Shown: one piece after another, positions 20,708 to 29,172 of the stretch
How positions within the stretch are numbered: the stretch's first letter is position 1
Layout of the letters: each line of letters starts with the position of its first letter
IMG/VR virus record: IMGVR_UViG_3300032304_000185
Span: 1-29,943 of that record
DNA length: 29,943 bases
Reading direction: 5' to 3' (one strand)
Origin: a virus
The notes under the pieces: model-generated
What the model was told of the DNA's origin: nothing
Databases searched by the model: none
The model's input: the letters and a program-made list of their open reading frames with translations, nothing else
Program-made: the position numbers and the translations under genes

Positions 20708-22437
20708 CAGGGCACCAATTTGTTTTGGTTTGAGGGGGCAAGAGCGTTAAATGTTGCGGCTTCTTTGGCTTGTTTTTTGGTTTTGTAGTCTTGGCGCAAT
20801 TCTGCAACTGTTTTAGCGCCAGGGACCCGTAAAGCAATATTTTCAAGACCACGCATAAGTGCGCTAGCGGTGTTGGAATAGTTTACAGCACCTGGTTGTT
20901 TGACCATTGCGTCTTTAACTGTATCTCGCAGATCAAGAATCTGCTCTCGGCCATCTTTTCCAAACAACTCGGTCAGTTTGTCCTCACGCTCCAACTTATC
21001 AACCGCCTTGCGGAAGTTGTCAAACTTGGTAACACCATTAACGCCGGTTGCCTGACCTTTGAGCCATTGGACAGTCTGGCCTTTCAGTTCATTGATTGCC
21101 TGTTGACCTTCTTGGCCAGCACGTTTAAGCAAAGAGGTGATGTGCTGAACGTCTTCCTTTGAACTACCAAGCACCACGTTATCAAACACGTTGGACAACC
21201 GTACAAGACGATCCTCGCCTTTGCTACCAACCAGTTTGGCAACGGCGGCAACGTCTTCAAACTCTTTGGCAAACTGACGGCGAGCTGCGCGGGCTTCCTT
21301 GTACAGATCTCCACCTGCACCTTCGGTTGTTTCGTCAATCAAACCTTTGAGGTCTTTTCCGTAAGTTGAATTCGGCGTTCCTGGCTGCGCTTTTTTACCA
21401 ATGTTTTGGTAGACATCCTCAAGCGCCCGAATAGAAATGTTTCCAGTTCCGTCTGGGTCATTAATCCTAAGTTGCTCAAGCGTATCTTGCAAAATTGGGG
21501 CAAGTGAGGTTCTGGTCGTAGGCGTTTGCTTGTTTATGTAATCAACAAGACTCTGGTAAGGAACCTCTTGTAGCGTCTCGCCAGCGTTATCTGCCGCGTT
21601 GTATTTACTACGATAATTGTTGATTGATTTTTGGTACTCTGCCATCAACGGGGCATCAACAATTTTGCCAACATCTCGCAGATAGATTGGGTCAACATCA
21701 GCTACGGTTGAGCCTGTAGCTTCGGTCAGTTTTTGAAACTGCCTACCGATTGCTTCTTGCTGTTGCTGCTTGAGGTTGGTAAGAGGGGCTACCAACTGAG
21801 GCTTGTTTGACTTGAGCAAATCTTGCTCAAGTTGCTGTTGCGCCAAACTTTGGGTTTGCTCCCCTTTGGTCAACGGAACGCCTTGACGTTGGGCGCGTTC
21901 TGCACGCAGCAACGCTTCTTGCGTCAACGCAGCACCACCACCAGCCATTTGTGGTTCTAGCGTCCGTACCAGAGCGTTCTGTACTGTTTGGGCTACACGT
22001 TGTGCTGCTGGAGCAGCTCGAGCAGCAAGCGCGTTGACGCTTTGTGCAACTTGTCCTGATTGACCAATGGCAGGTACAAACGCTGGAAGGCCAGACGTTA
22101 ACGTGCCAAGTGCTTGAAGATTGGCTTGTGCGGCAGGACTGATAGGTACGTTGCTACCCAACGCCGTGACTTTACGGGCAACCTGCTCTTTGGGAGTACC
22201 CGTCAATATTTCAGCGCCCAAACCAATCGGCGCTGCGGCTAGGCTAGTCAAGCCACCATAAATCATTCTTGCTGCCGTTTCTGGGGCAGCACCTACTCTT
22301 TCAAAAAAAGATGGTTCTTGAACAAGTGCTGGCTGTTCTACAGCGCCAGGGATGTCCGCTGGAGTTGCTTTAGGCGTGACAAACTGGGCAAAAGGATTGG
22401 GTTGCTTAACAAATTGGGCAAACGGATTTTCAGCCAT
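20707..22437 (-). CDS. Large structural/ejection-type protein (576 aa)
   Basis: This is a long, mostly helical and Gln/Ala-rich protein. Its N-terminus repeats NPFAQFV twice (residues 4-20), followed by an Ala/Gly-rich, membrane-active-looking region (ARMIYGGLTSLAAAPIGLGA). The gene lies after the gp7-like and 501-aa genes, where P22-like phages encode ejection (pilot) proteins gp20 and gp16. A DNA ejection role is inferred from position and composition. I do not see a transglycosylase motif and cannot claim similarity to a named protein. Confidence 0.6.
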   Translation of the reverse strand: MAENPFAQFVKQPNPFAQFVTPKATPADIPGAVEQPALVQEPSFFERVGAAPETAARMIYGGLTSLAAAPIGLGAEILTGTPKEQVARKVTALGSNVPISPAAQANLQALGTLTSGLPAFVPAIGQSGQVAQSVNALAARAAPAAQRVAQTVQNALVRTLEPQMAGGGAALTQEALLRAERAQRQGVPLTKGEQTQSLAQQQLEQDLLKSNKPQLVAPLTNLKQQQQEAIGRQFQKLTEATGSTVADVDPIYLRDVGKIVDAPLMAEYQKSINNYRSKYNAADNAGETLQEVPYQSLVDYINKQTPTTRTSLAPILQDTLEQLRINDPDGTGNISIRALEDVYQNIGKKAQPGTPNSTYGKDLKGLIDETTEGAGGDLYKEARAARRQFAKEFEDVAAVAKLVGSKGEDRLVRLSNVFDNVVLGSSKEDVQHITSLLKRAGQEGQQAINELKGQTVQWLKGQATGVNGVTKFDNFRKAVDKLEREDKLTELFGKDGREQILDLRDTVKDAMVKQPGAVNYSNTASALMRGLENIALRVPGAKTVAELRQDYKTKKQAKEAATFNALAPSNQNKLVP

Positions 22438-23943
22438 TTAATTCCCCAAAACTCTTTTAGCCGAACCGGGGCCGAATTGAGCGTCAAATTGTTCTTTTGT
22501 GCCGCGACCTTGCCTCAAAAAATCTATAGCGGCTTGAGGTATGTTTGATGTAATTCCTGCCGAAACAGGAGAAGCAGCATAATCAACAATTACATCTTCT
22601 GGGTTTAACTTGGCACGTTTTGCCATGTTGGTGTATTGATCTTTGATGCGGTCTGCACCTACTTTTTGGGCTTTGTAAAGATTGTTTGCTTCAGTAATAA
22701 AATCTTTTCTTAAATCTGTGCTAAGACGCTGACCAGTCATCACTTTGTTAACAGCGGTTTGAACTCGCTCACCAAACGATCCAGACGCAGCAGCAGCAGC
22801 AAATTCGCTTTCACGCACAACAGAAGTTGGGTCAAGAAGTTTGACGTAGTTGTAAAGCAACGACATATCACCAGCGCCAGTTGGTGCTGTTGTAGTGATC
22901 TTGGTGTGGGCGTCTTGTACCGCCCTAAAATCTTTAGTCAGAGCATTGAATTCATCCCGCAATTCACCCGCTTTGATTTGTTCAGGCTTTTCTGATGGCG
23001 GCAAAAATCTTGTTGGATTTTTAAGTATTTCTTCTCGCGTTGCGTAAATATTTTGTCCAAGAATTTTATCAAACGTCGCAACAGGAGCCAAAGGCTGCGC
23101 AGGAGTTCTGCCAGCAGCAGCCATAGCAACCCTAAAGTCTTGAATGGTTCCTTTGAAACTTCCGCCTTCAGGACTTTTTGCAAAAAGAAATTCTTTTACT
23201 AAAGTTGGTTGTTCTGCTGATTTTTCTGGCAACGTAAATGGTGCTTGCCCCGGCACATAAACTGTTTGGCCGGGACTAAATGTTTGAGGTCTGCGTAGTT
23301 CGGCAATCTGGCGCGACAGTTCCGCAACCATAGGAGTAATTTGCGGGTTTTCTGCCGCAAGCATACTTAGCCCGTCTCGCTGGCGCTCAAGTTGTCTAAG
23401 TTGAGCCATTGTGTTTTCGCCAAAATTGGTCGGAAATCCAGATGGCATAAGCGCGTTTGTAGACGCGGGTGCTGGCGCTTGCTCTGGCAAGTTGGAGCGC
23501 ATCTTGACGCCAGTACCACCACCGCTCAAATTTTCCACCGACATTACCGGCCCTTGAATTGGCGCGGTGGTGGTTACAGGCGCGGGTTGAGCGGGCGCGG
23601 GAGTACCGCCGCCCATAGCAAGATTAAAATTCTTTTGAAAATTAAGTTTTTGTTTTATTTTAATTCCGGCATCCATAACATTAGGAATACCGGTATTAAT
23701 CATTGCGTCAGCGGCGACATCAAGATTTTCTGGGCCACCTTTTGATGCAATAAACTTTCGCATTTCGTCTAACGCAGTCGAATCGCGTTGCAGTTGCGCT
23801 AACTGCTGTTCTTGAAACTGCCGCGAAACGCGCCCAGACTTAATCTGTTCCATAGCCGCCACATCCTGCAAAGGATCTGGCATATTGAACTTGGGCGCTT
23901 GGTAAGCGTTGACGATTGACGGGTCGAGAGGTCGGAGTGCCAT
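22438..23943 (-). CDS. Candidate internal virion/ejection protein (501 aa)
   Basis: This is a helical protein with an N-terminal helix (PLQDVAAMEQIKSGRVSRQF), a Pro/Ala-rich linker (GGTPAPAQPAPVTTTAPIQG) and a helical C-terminal half rich in Lys and Glu. It is adjacent to the gp7-like transfer protein and to another large helical protein, the arrangement of the P22 ejection gene set (gp7, gp20, gp16). It ends immediately before the 576-aa gene. No named domain recognised, so the call rests on order and composition. Confidence 0.6.
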   Translation of the reverse strand: MALRPLDPSIVNAYQAPKFNMPDPLQDVAAMEQIKSGRVSRQFQEQQLAQLQRDSTALDEMRKFIASKGGPENLDVAADAMINTGIPNVMDAGIKIKQKLNFQKNFNLAMGGGTPAPAQPAPVTTTAPIQGPVMSVENLSGGGTGVKMRSNLPEQAPAPASTNALMPSGFPTNFGENTMAQLRQLERQRDGLSMLAAENPQITPMVAELSRQIAELRRPQTFSPGQTVYVPGQAPFTLPEKSAEQPTLVKEFLFAKSPEGGSFKGTIQDFRVAMAAAGRTPAQPLAPVATFDKILGQNIYATREEILKNPTRFLPPSEKPEQIKAGELRDEFNALTKDFRAVQDAHTKITTTAPTGAGDMSLLYNYVKLLDPTSVVRESEFAAAAASGSFGERVQTAVNKVMTGQRLSTDLRKDFITEANNLYKAQKVGADRIKDQYTNMAKRAKLNPEDVIVDYAASPVSAGITSNIPQAAIDFLRQGRGTKEQFDAQFGPGSAKRVLGN

Positions 23944-23948
23944 GTCAA

Positions 23949-24623
23949 TTACCTATTTTCAATTGGCGCTGGAGTCCTGCCGTAGAAATCAGCCAACGCA
24001 TTTGTGCGCTGCCCGTACTGGTACATTTGACCAGCTTGACCAAGTGCTTGATTCAAAGCGTTTGATTGACCAAGATAACCAGAGGCGCGAGCAGATCCGA
24101 TGTCTTGCAGATTCTGACCCATCTGCGCACCGTAAGCGCCATATGCGTTGGTTAACGTACCTGCTGCGGTTTGACCCACTCCAGCCAACGATTGCAATGG
24201 GTTAAGTTGGGCTGCTCGCTCGGTCTGATATCGGTTGAACGCATTCATATACTCTTGAGAACCCATTTCCTGACCGTAGCGTTGCGCTGCTTTAAGCGTG
24301 GCGCCCGATAGCAAGCCACCTCGTTGTGCGGCGGTGCGGTCTAACGCTTTCATGCCTTCTGACAATCGAAACCCATAGCCAGGATCTTGCGTAAACTGAT
24401 CCATGCCAAACTTGGTGTAGTCACTAAGCGGAATAAGTTTATTAAGAGCGGTTTCGCCAGCCTTGCGAAACGGTTCTTGCAACTCAACCTGACGCTCAAA
24501 CATTCGCTCTTGAGCATCTTGCGCCGATTGAGTGGCTTGCGCTTGTACATCGGCAGCCCTGCTGGCCGATCTAGAGCCTAAATATCCTGCGCCAAGAGTG
24601 GCTACGGCTATCATCCAAGGCAT
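23949..24623 (-). CDS. DNA transfer protein, P22 gp7-like
   Basis: The 224-aa protein has a hydrophobic N-terminus (MPWMIAVATLGAGYLGSRSA) and the motifs QDPGYGFRLSEGMKALDRTA, AQRGGLLSGATLKAAQRYGQ and NPLQSLAGVGQTAAG, followed by Gly/Tyr-rich repeats. I recognise this from phage proteins annotated as DNA transfer protein p32 or gp7-like. gp7 is ejected with the genome and helps it cross the envelope. It is transcribed with the downstream candidate ejection genes and follows the cupin gene by one base. Confidence 0.75.
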   Translation of the reverse strand: MPWMIAVATLGAGYLGSRSASRAADVQAQATQSAQDAQERMFERQVELQEPFRKAGETALNKLIPLSDYTKFGMDQFTQDPGYGFRLSEGMKALDRTAAQRGGLLSGATLKAAQRYGQEMGSQEYMNAFNRYQTERAAQLNPLQSLAGVGQTAAGTLTNAYGAYGAQMGQNLQDIGSARASGYLGQSNALNQALGQAGQMYQYGQRTNALADFYGRTPAPIENR

Positions 24624-24624
24624 C

Positions 24625-24969
24625 TCAATGCTCCTTTTTTAGAATTTGCATAACATTTGCAAACTCTGCCATGTTTGCTGGTTGAATCAGAGTGTCGTCA
24701 ATTTCGTTCTCGTCCGTGCAATCTGTAGCGTGGATGCAGTACCAAACTGCGTCAGTCAAAGTTTTAACGCCGTGATGCTTGTTGGCTTCAATTGTAAAAC
24801 ACGCGGGCGCGTTTATAACCAATGTTTTTCCATCCACCACAACTTCTACAGACCCACTAGCCAAGATGGATAGGTGGTCATGTTTATGGGAATGCTGAAC
24901 CAAAACATGATCAGCCGGTATGCGCGATTCTTTGGCGTAGACCCCAGAACTGAAATAATGTTCAATCAA
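24625..24969 (-). CDS. Cupin-domain protein (114 aa)
   Basis: The beta-rich chain carries cupin motif 1 (VQHSHKHDHLSILASGSVEV; H26, H28, H30, H32, E42) and motif 2 (PACFTIEANKHHGV, H65/H66). The metal-binding His set appears intact, which suggests binding to a divalent metal and a small ligand or a sugar-like substrate. Cupins in phage structural clusters are uncommon but recurrent. It could modify virion sugars, scavenge a metal or be structural. It overlaps the upstream beta-rich virion gene by four bases. Confidence 0.75.
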   Translation of the reverse strand: MIEHYFSSGVYAKESRIPADHVLVQHSHKHDHLSILASGSVEVVVDGKTLVINAPACFTIEANKHHGVKTLTDAVWYCIHATDCTDENEIDDTLIQPANMAEFANVMQILKKEH

Positions 24970-25298
24970 GTCACTTCCCGCCCAGAAACTCGGATGTTGA
25001 TCGCGCTGGCCGTACCTGCAATTGTACTGATAAAGTCGCCAACACCTAGAACTTGCCCAACCAACTCTGGGAACGTATAAACCTCAGACGCGGCAAGCGT
25101 CTTGGTTTTGGTGATCAAGTTGGTGTTTCCGGCAGATCCGGCCACTGTGACCAAGTTGACAGAAATTGTAGCAGCAGACGCGCTGATGTTGGTCGCTGTA
25201 AACTTGTCAATGATCGCGGTGACGCCAGTCGCGGTGTACTGGGTCGTTTGCGTGTTTTCGGCAAACTTTGCCGGGACTAGGACTTTAACGGTAACCAT
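24966..25298 (-). CDS. Small beta-rich virion-type protein (110 aa)
   Basis: It begins MVTVKVLVPAKFAENTQTTQ and contains YTATGVTAIIDKFTATNISA, then repeated beta-strand segments typical of head or tail decoration proteins. It lies between the 214-aa tail/fibre gene and the cupin and overlaps the cupin start. I have no name for it, but the composition and place indicate a virion component. Confidence 0.55.
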   Translation of the reverse strand: MVTVKVLVPAKFAENTQTTQYTATGVTAIIDKFTATNISASAATISVNLVTVAGSAGNTNLITKTKTLAASEVYTFPELVGQVLGVGDFISTIAGTASAINIRVSGREVT

Positions 25299-25301
25299 CA
25301 G

Positions 25302-25946
25302 TTACTCCAGAAGCAGAATATTGTTAGGTACATATTGCATCATTATCCAGTTTGTTCCGTTAGAAACAAGCGTACATTGATCGCCCGCGCTTGCCAGCAG
25401 GATTGAAGTGCCAGCAGCACCACCACCGATTGCCACTACGTTGCTCGACGCCGAGATCAGCGTCTGCGCTTGGTAGTTCTGAAAATACAAAACTCGGCCT
25501 AAATAGCCAGACGCGGCGGGCAGCGTGGCGGTGCAAGACGAGCCAGACTTGTTGTTGATGATCCATACATCTGTAGCCGCAACAGAAAAGTCTGCCGTAT
25601 ACGTTACTGGTGCGCTAGACGAAGCAGCAAGAGCCAAGTTGATAGCGCCAACATCCACAATCGGTTGAACCTGCAACCCATCAATCTGCTTTTGTAACTC
25701 CGCAATCTGAGGCAGCAAAGCCACCGGCGATTGTTGCGTATCTACGTTCTGCGTTAACTCTTGAAGCTCAGCATCGTAAGACGCAATCAATGTCTCTGGG
25801 CTAGGTCCAACGGCAGGGTTATCATAGACTTCTGCAGCCGCGTTGTTTAACGACAGAAAGAACAAATACCAAGCGCGATCAATAAGCCCCGTACGGGAAT
25901 CAACCAGCGGCACCCGTGGCGGGGTGATCGGCGTAATATTAGGCAT
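25302..25946 (-). CDS. Tail/fibre-associated virion protein (214 aa)
   Basis: The start MPNITPITPPRVPLVDSRTG followed by LIDRAWYLFFLSLNNAA is a signature I know well from phage virion proteins next to P22 gp10-like genes. The C-terminal half is beta-rich (ADFSVAATDVWIINNKSGSS and NWIMMQYVPNN) and resembles fibre or adaptor modules. It may form the adaptor of the tail fibre. Its start overlaps the gp10-like stop by eight bases. Confidence 0.65.
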   Translation of the reverse strand: MPNITPITPPRVPLVDSRTGLIDRAWYLFFLSLNNAAAEVYDNPAVGPSPETLIASYDAELQELTQNVDTQQSPVALLPQIAELQKQIDGLQVQPIVDVGAINLALAASSSAPVTYTADFSVAATDVWIINNKSGSSCTATLPAASGYLGRVLYFQNYQAQTLISASSNVVAIGGGAAGTSILLASAGDQCTLVSNGTNWIMMQYVPNNILLLE

Positions 25947-27480
25947 TTGTGCCGCTCAAGATTAACTCTGCGCCCATGATCACCGTCTTGACCGGATCGG
26001 TCCCAGAAACTTCGTAAACCCGATCGCGCAATTTTAGGGTCATTCCCAACCGCCGCCAAAACACGCGGTGTTGGTAGACGCCAATCTTGCCAACTGGTGA
26101 CCAATGTTCGTTTGAGTACGTGTGGCCGCCGTCATCTGACCAGCGCAGCATAACTTGCGGGTCAGCGCCCTGCGTAGCGATTGCTTGTTGTTCTGCGATT
26201 AAGTAATCATCGCTCTCAGTAATCAAATAATCGTCATCTTCCGTTTGTAGGTAAATGTCTTCGTTTACAACAAAGCCGTTTAGCCCAACGCCAGACTCGC
26301 AATCAAGTTGTAGGCTATGGTGCGCTGTACGTTTTAGGTTATTCTGACCAGTTGGCAGCGCCCGCCAAGACCGCAACCACTTCTGGATGTTGCCGTTGTC
26401 GGCGTACACATCTAGATCAAAAGCGTAAATGTTGCCGTTCTCAAAGTCGCCAACAACAATCTGATTGTTAAACGCCATCTGGCAGTTGCTGCGATGACGG
26501 GTAAAATCACCGTTTACCCAACCAGCCCGCTCATGCCACGCTTCCGTCGCCGCGTCGTATACCCACGTAGCGTTGCCGGTTGGGAACGTCAACACATAAA
26601 AAGAATGACCGTCCTGCTGATACGTGTAGGCAATCGCGTCAGAGATGTTGCCATACTGCTGGATCTGCCATTCAATCGCATGGGTTGAGATCCGCTGGCC
26701 GGTGTAGCCGTTGGCACGGTAAACCATGCCCTGACCGCGCCGGTCGCGCCCAAGCCAGAACATCCCGTTATCCATCTTGGCAACAGAATACGGCGCGGCA
26801 CAACCCAGTTCGTTAAATGCGCCTTGGATGCGTTGCAAAGGGTAATCGGTCGCGCCAGAGTCGTACCAGACTTCAATTGAGTTAGTGCCAAACGCCCAGA
26901 CTTCGCGGAAATTTGACGCTACAGCAACCAATCCATCTGGCGAGCCTTCGGTACTTGCAAACTCCAGCGGGTCAATAGACGTACCATCCAACAGAGCGGT
27001 AACCCACATTTTTTGGCTGTTTGGCTCGTTGAACACAAAATAGCCGTCCAAATAGCAGACGGTTACAGCGCCGGGAAAATCAGGATCGGTGATTTGCCCA
27101 AAGGCGTTGGTGGTGTTGTTGTAGATGTAGCTAGGGCCATTAGCCGCAATAAACAACTGCGTACCGTTGTCAGCCAAGCTGACTGGGCCAGTACCTGCCA
27201 CCGTGCCAAGCAACGTGGGCGCATACGAAGTATTAATCTTGTACAACTCTGTGCCAGACACCACAAAGGCCGTGCTGTCGCTGGACGAGAACGCCCACAG
27301 GCCCCTGATTGGCCCAGTGCCAATTGTTGCCAAGAACTTTAGCCCTGGCGCTCGATTCAAAAATGCTGGTTCCTTACCCGCTTCCGGCACAATTTCTGGG
27401 AACAAGTTCACCATTCTGTTGTCGGCGGCGTTGACCGACCGAGCAACATAGGCCGACCCCAGAATGGGAGTTTTCATCAA
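25939..27480 (-). CDS. Packaged DNA stabilization protein, P22 gp10-like
   Basis: The 513-aa protein begins MKTPILGSAYVARSVNAADN and RMVNLFPEIV, then contains repeats of beta-propeller-like strands (LWAFSSSDSTAFVVSGTELY, LLGTVAGTGPVSLADNGTQL, FREVWAFGTNSIEVWYDSGA). This is the layout of P22 gp10, which binds gp4 and the tailspikes and closes the tail to retain DNA. The start overlaps the gp4-like stop by four bases, as in P22-like modules. Confidence 0.85.
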   Translation of the reverse strand: MMKTPILGSAYVARSVNAADNRMVNLFPEIVPEAGKEPAFLNRAPGLKFLATIGTGPIRGLWAFSSSDSTAFVVSGTELYKINTSYAPTLLGTVAGTGPVSLADNGTQLFIAANGPSYIYNNTTNAFGQITDPDFPGAVTVCYLDGYFVFNEPNSQKMWVTALLDGTSIDPLEFASTEGSPDGLVAVASNFREVWAFGTNSIEVWYDSGATDYPLQRIQGAFNELGCAAPYSVAKMDNGMFWLGRDRRGQGMVYRANGYTGQRISTHAIEWQIQQYGNISDAIAYTYQQDGHSFYVLTFPTGNATWVYDAATEAWHERAGWVNGDFTRHRSNCQMAFNNQIVVGDFENGNIYAFDLDVYADNGNIQKWLRSWRALPTGQNNLKRTAHHSLQLDCESGVGLNGFVVNEDIYLQTEDDDYLITESDDYLIAEQQAIATQGADPQVMLRWSDDGGHTYSNEHWSPVGKIGVYQHRVFWRRLGMTLKLRDRVYEVSGTDPVKTVIMGAELILSGTNA

Positions 27481-28208
27481 TAATTCCCAGCGTACACGTT
27501 GAACCGCTGCCGCGTCGCAACGATTGCGTAAGGCATCGACATTACATCGTCAGGGTTGTTGATGCGCTTGAGGTTGCGCTTGCTGGTCATGGCAATCCGC
27601 TGCACCTGCGGCGATGGTTCAACGCCAAACTCAGGCGCAATCTCCATAGCCAAGTTGTAGGTAAATGCCCGCAAGTATCCTGGAGGGAACGCTAGAACAG
27701 TAGCCAGCGTTGCCGGTTCGGCCAACTCTTGAACGCTAATAAAATGAAATTCCAACAGGCGCGTGGGCTTTGGGTAAATAAAAATGTCAACGTCAGGGTA
27801 GGTCATGTTTACAAACATGACCTGCGGGTAGGTAGACGTTACGGTTTTGACCGCAATCCCGTTGTACTGCTGCTGATTGATAAGCTTAATCCCGTAAGAC
27901 ACATTGGTCTGCGGGTCGCGGAAATACGTTGCGTCGTCAACCAGAATGGGACGAACCGCAGTACCGTTTAGACGTACCAAAGACCCTGACGGGCCTAGCG
28001 TAGCGTTGATTGAACCGACAGGCCAATTAACGATCTGGTCTATGGTTGAGAACACCGACAACCGCTCAGTGTTCCAACTATCAATCATCTGATTCATTGC
28101 CATCAATGAATCTTGCGACACAGACGCTGAGGTGGTTTCACCTTCTGCCAGAACCCCCAACAAACGCAGGGCGCGGTTGATCTGATCGCCAGCCGAATAT
28201 GTTGCCAT
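27477..28208 (-). CDS. Head-to-tail connector / tail accessory factor, P22 gp4-like
   Basis: The 243-aa protein begins MATYSAGDQINRALRLLGVL and contains AMNQMIDSWNTERLSVFSTI, PPGYLRAFTYNLAMEIAPEF and the C-terminal RFNVYAGNY. This matches the P22 gp4 tail accessory factor family. It attaches below the portal and provides the platform for gp10. A GAGG sits upstream of the ATG at 28208. It is followed by gp10-like in the expected order. Confidence 0.85.
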   Translation of the reverse strand: MATYSAGDQINRALRLLGVLAEGETTSASVSQDSLMAMNQMIDSWNTERLSVFSTIDQIVNWPVGSINATLGPSGSLVRLNGTAVRPILVDDATYFRDPQTNVSYGIKLINQQQYNGIAVKTVTSTYPQVMFVNMTYPDVDIFIYPKPTRLLEFHFISVQELAEPATLATVLAFPPGYLRAFTYNLAMEIAPEFGVEPSPQVQRIAMTSKRNLKRINNPDDVMSMPYAIVATRQRFNVYAGNY

Positions 28209-28220
28209 CGTAAACCTCAG

Positions 28221-28242
28221 AAGGAGGGGCCGAAGCCCCGCC
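28221..28242 (-). promoter_or_regulatory. UUCG-loop hairpin between virion genes
   Basis: On the minus strand a GGGGC stem, TTCG loop and GCCCC stem follow the 152-aa gene; the CUUCGG tetraloop is exceptionally stable. A pyrimidine-rich but not T-rich stretch follows, so termination would be partial and readthrough to gp4 is likely. Confidence 0.55.
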
Positions 28243-28244
28243 TG

Positions 28245-28703
28245 TTAAGTCAAGCAGTGAAGTACCGAAAAATTGATAACGACAGCTTCAGAATATGAAG
28301 TTGCGCTCAAATTACGCAATGCAATTACCGCAGATCCAGCAGTCATACTGCAAACATAAGTAGTGTAAGCCGCAGCGGTGCTACCAGTAGTAACACTAGA
28401 GATATTCACAATGATTGTGTCGTTAGAGGAGATTGTGCTGTTGGTCAACGTAAATGTTGCCACTGCACCCCCAGCTAATGCTGCGTTGTTCATTGTGATG
28501 CGACCAGCAGACTTGTTTAGGGTAACACCCGTAGACTTGTCTGTTAATTGCGTAACCGCACCTTGGGCTGCTGCGCTGTAGCCGATTTCAGTGGTAGCGT
28601 AAATTGTCGTGCCAACAATCGTCGATGGAATAACAGCGCCAATTGTGCCGCCATCAATATCTTGATCGCTATAAGCAACGCCAATTGATTTGGTATTACC
28701 CAT
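28245..28703 (-). CDS. Small virion/decoration-type protein (152 aa)
   Basis: This beta-rich, Ser/Thr/Ala-rich protein begins MGNTKSIGVAYSDQDIDGGT and has a middle region GAVTQLTDKSTGVTLNKSAG, then beta-strands ending in YSEAVVINFSVLHCL. Proteins of this type follow coat genes in many environmental P22-like phages; I would guess a head decoration protein. No family name can be assigned. An efficient terminator lies just upstream of it, so it may have its own promoter or depend on readthrough. Confidence 0.6.
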   Translation of the reverse strand: MGNTKSIGVAYSDQDIDGGTIGAVIPSTIVGTTIYATTEIGYSAAAQGAVTQLTDKSTGVTLNKSAGRITMNNAALAGGAVATFTLTNSTISSNDTIIVNISSVTTGSTAAAYTTYVCSMTAGSAVIALRNLSATSYSEAVVINFSVLHCLT

Positions 28704-28721
28704 TTTCTAATCCTTTGAAAA

Positions 28722-28744
28722 ATAGGGGCCGAAGCCCCTATTAA
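28722..28744 (-). terminator. Rho-independent terminator (UUCG loop, T run)
   Basis: On the minus strand a stem AATAGGGGC/GCCCCTATT with TTCG loop is followed by the T-rich end TATTTTTC. It lies just after the 135-aa gene. This is the clearest intrinsic terminator in the window and could set coat and decoration levels apart from the genes downstream. Confidence 0.8.
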
Positions 28745-29152
28745 TTACAACAAAAATGCCGAGTAAGCAGCGTCACCAGTACGCACAAAACGGTATGTGT
28801 GTGCGCTAAAACGGCCCACAGTAACCGAGCCAAAGATCGTGATACCAGTGCCTGTTGTAACAGGAACGGTAGACGATGCGCCAGCGTTGTTGTTGTTGCA
28901 AATAGTCAGCTCAAAAGATGAGCCAATTTTTGCGTTAGGAATTGCCACATCAAGCGACGCTGCTGTGGGCAGAGTTACGGTCAATGTAGCATCGCTACCT
29001 TTGTTGCATACAACCAAACCAAAAGACACTTGATCAGCGGTCAACGTAGTGTCGCCAGTCAAGGTTGCTGGGATAGTTTGTACGCCTAGAACTGTTTCAT
29101 TCAGGTTACCGGCACCAACTTGGTAACCACCTGCGCCATTAGGTAAAGCCAT
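28745..29152 (-). CDS. Small virion protein, decoration-type (135 aa)
   Basis: It begins MALPNGAGGYQVGAGNLNET and contains ATLTGDTTLTADQVSFGLVV, then a beta-sandwich-like pattern ending FSAHTYRFVRTGDAAYSA. A gene of this size and composition after the coat gene suggests a head decoration or stabilising protein. AAGGAAAT lies upstream of the ATG. The family is not identified with certainty. Confidence 0.6.
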   Translation of the reverse strand: MALPNGAGGYQVGAGNLNETVLGVQTIPATLTGDTTLTADQVSFGLVVCNKGSDATLTVTLPTAASLDVAIPNAKIGSSFELTICNNNNAGASSTVPVTTGTGITIFGSVTVGRFSAHTYRFVRTGDAAYSAFLL

Positions 29153-29172
29153 GATAATTTCCTTAAATTAAA

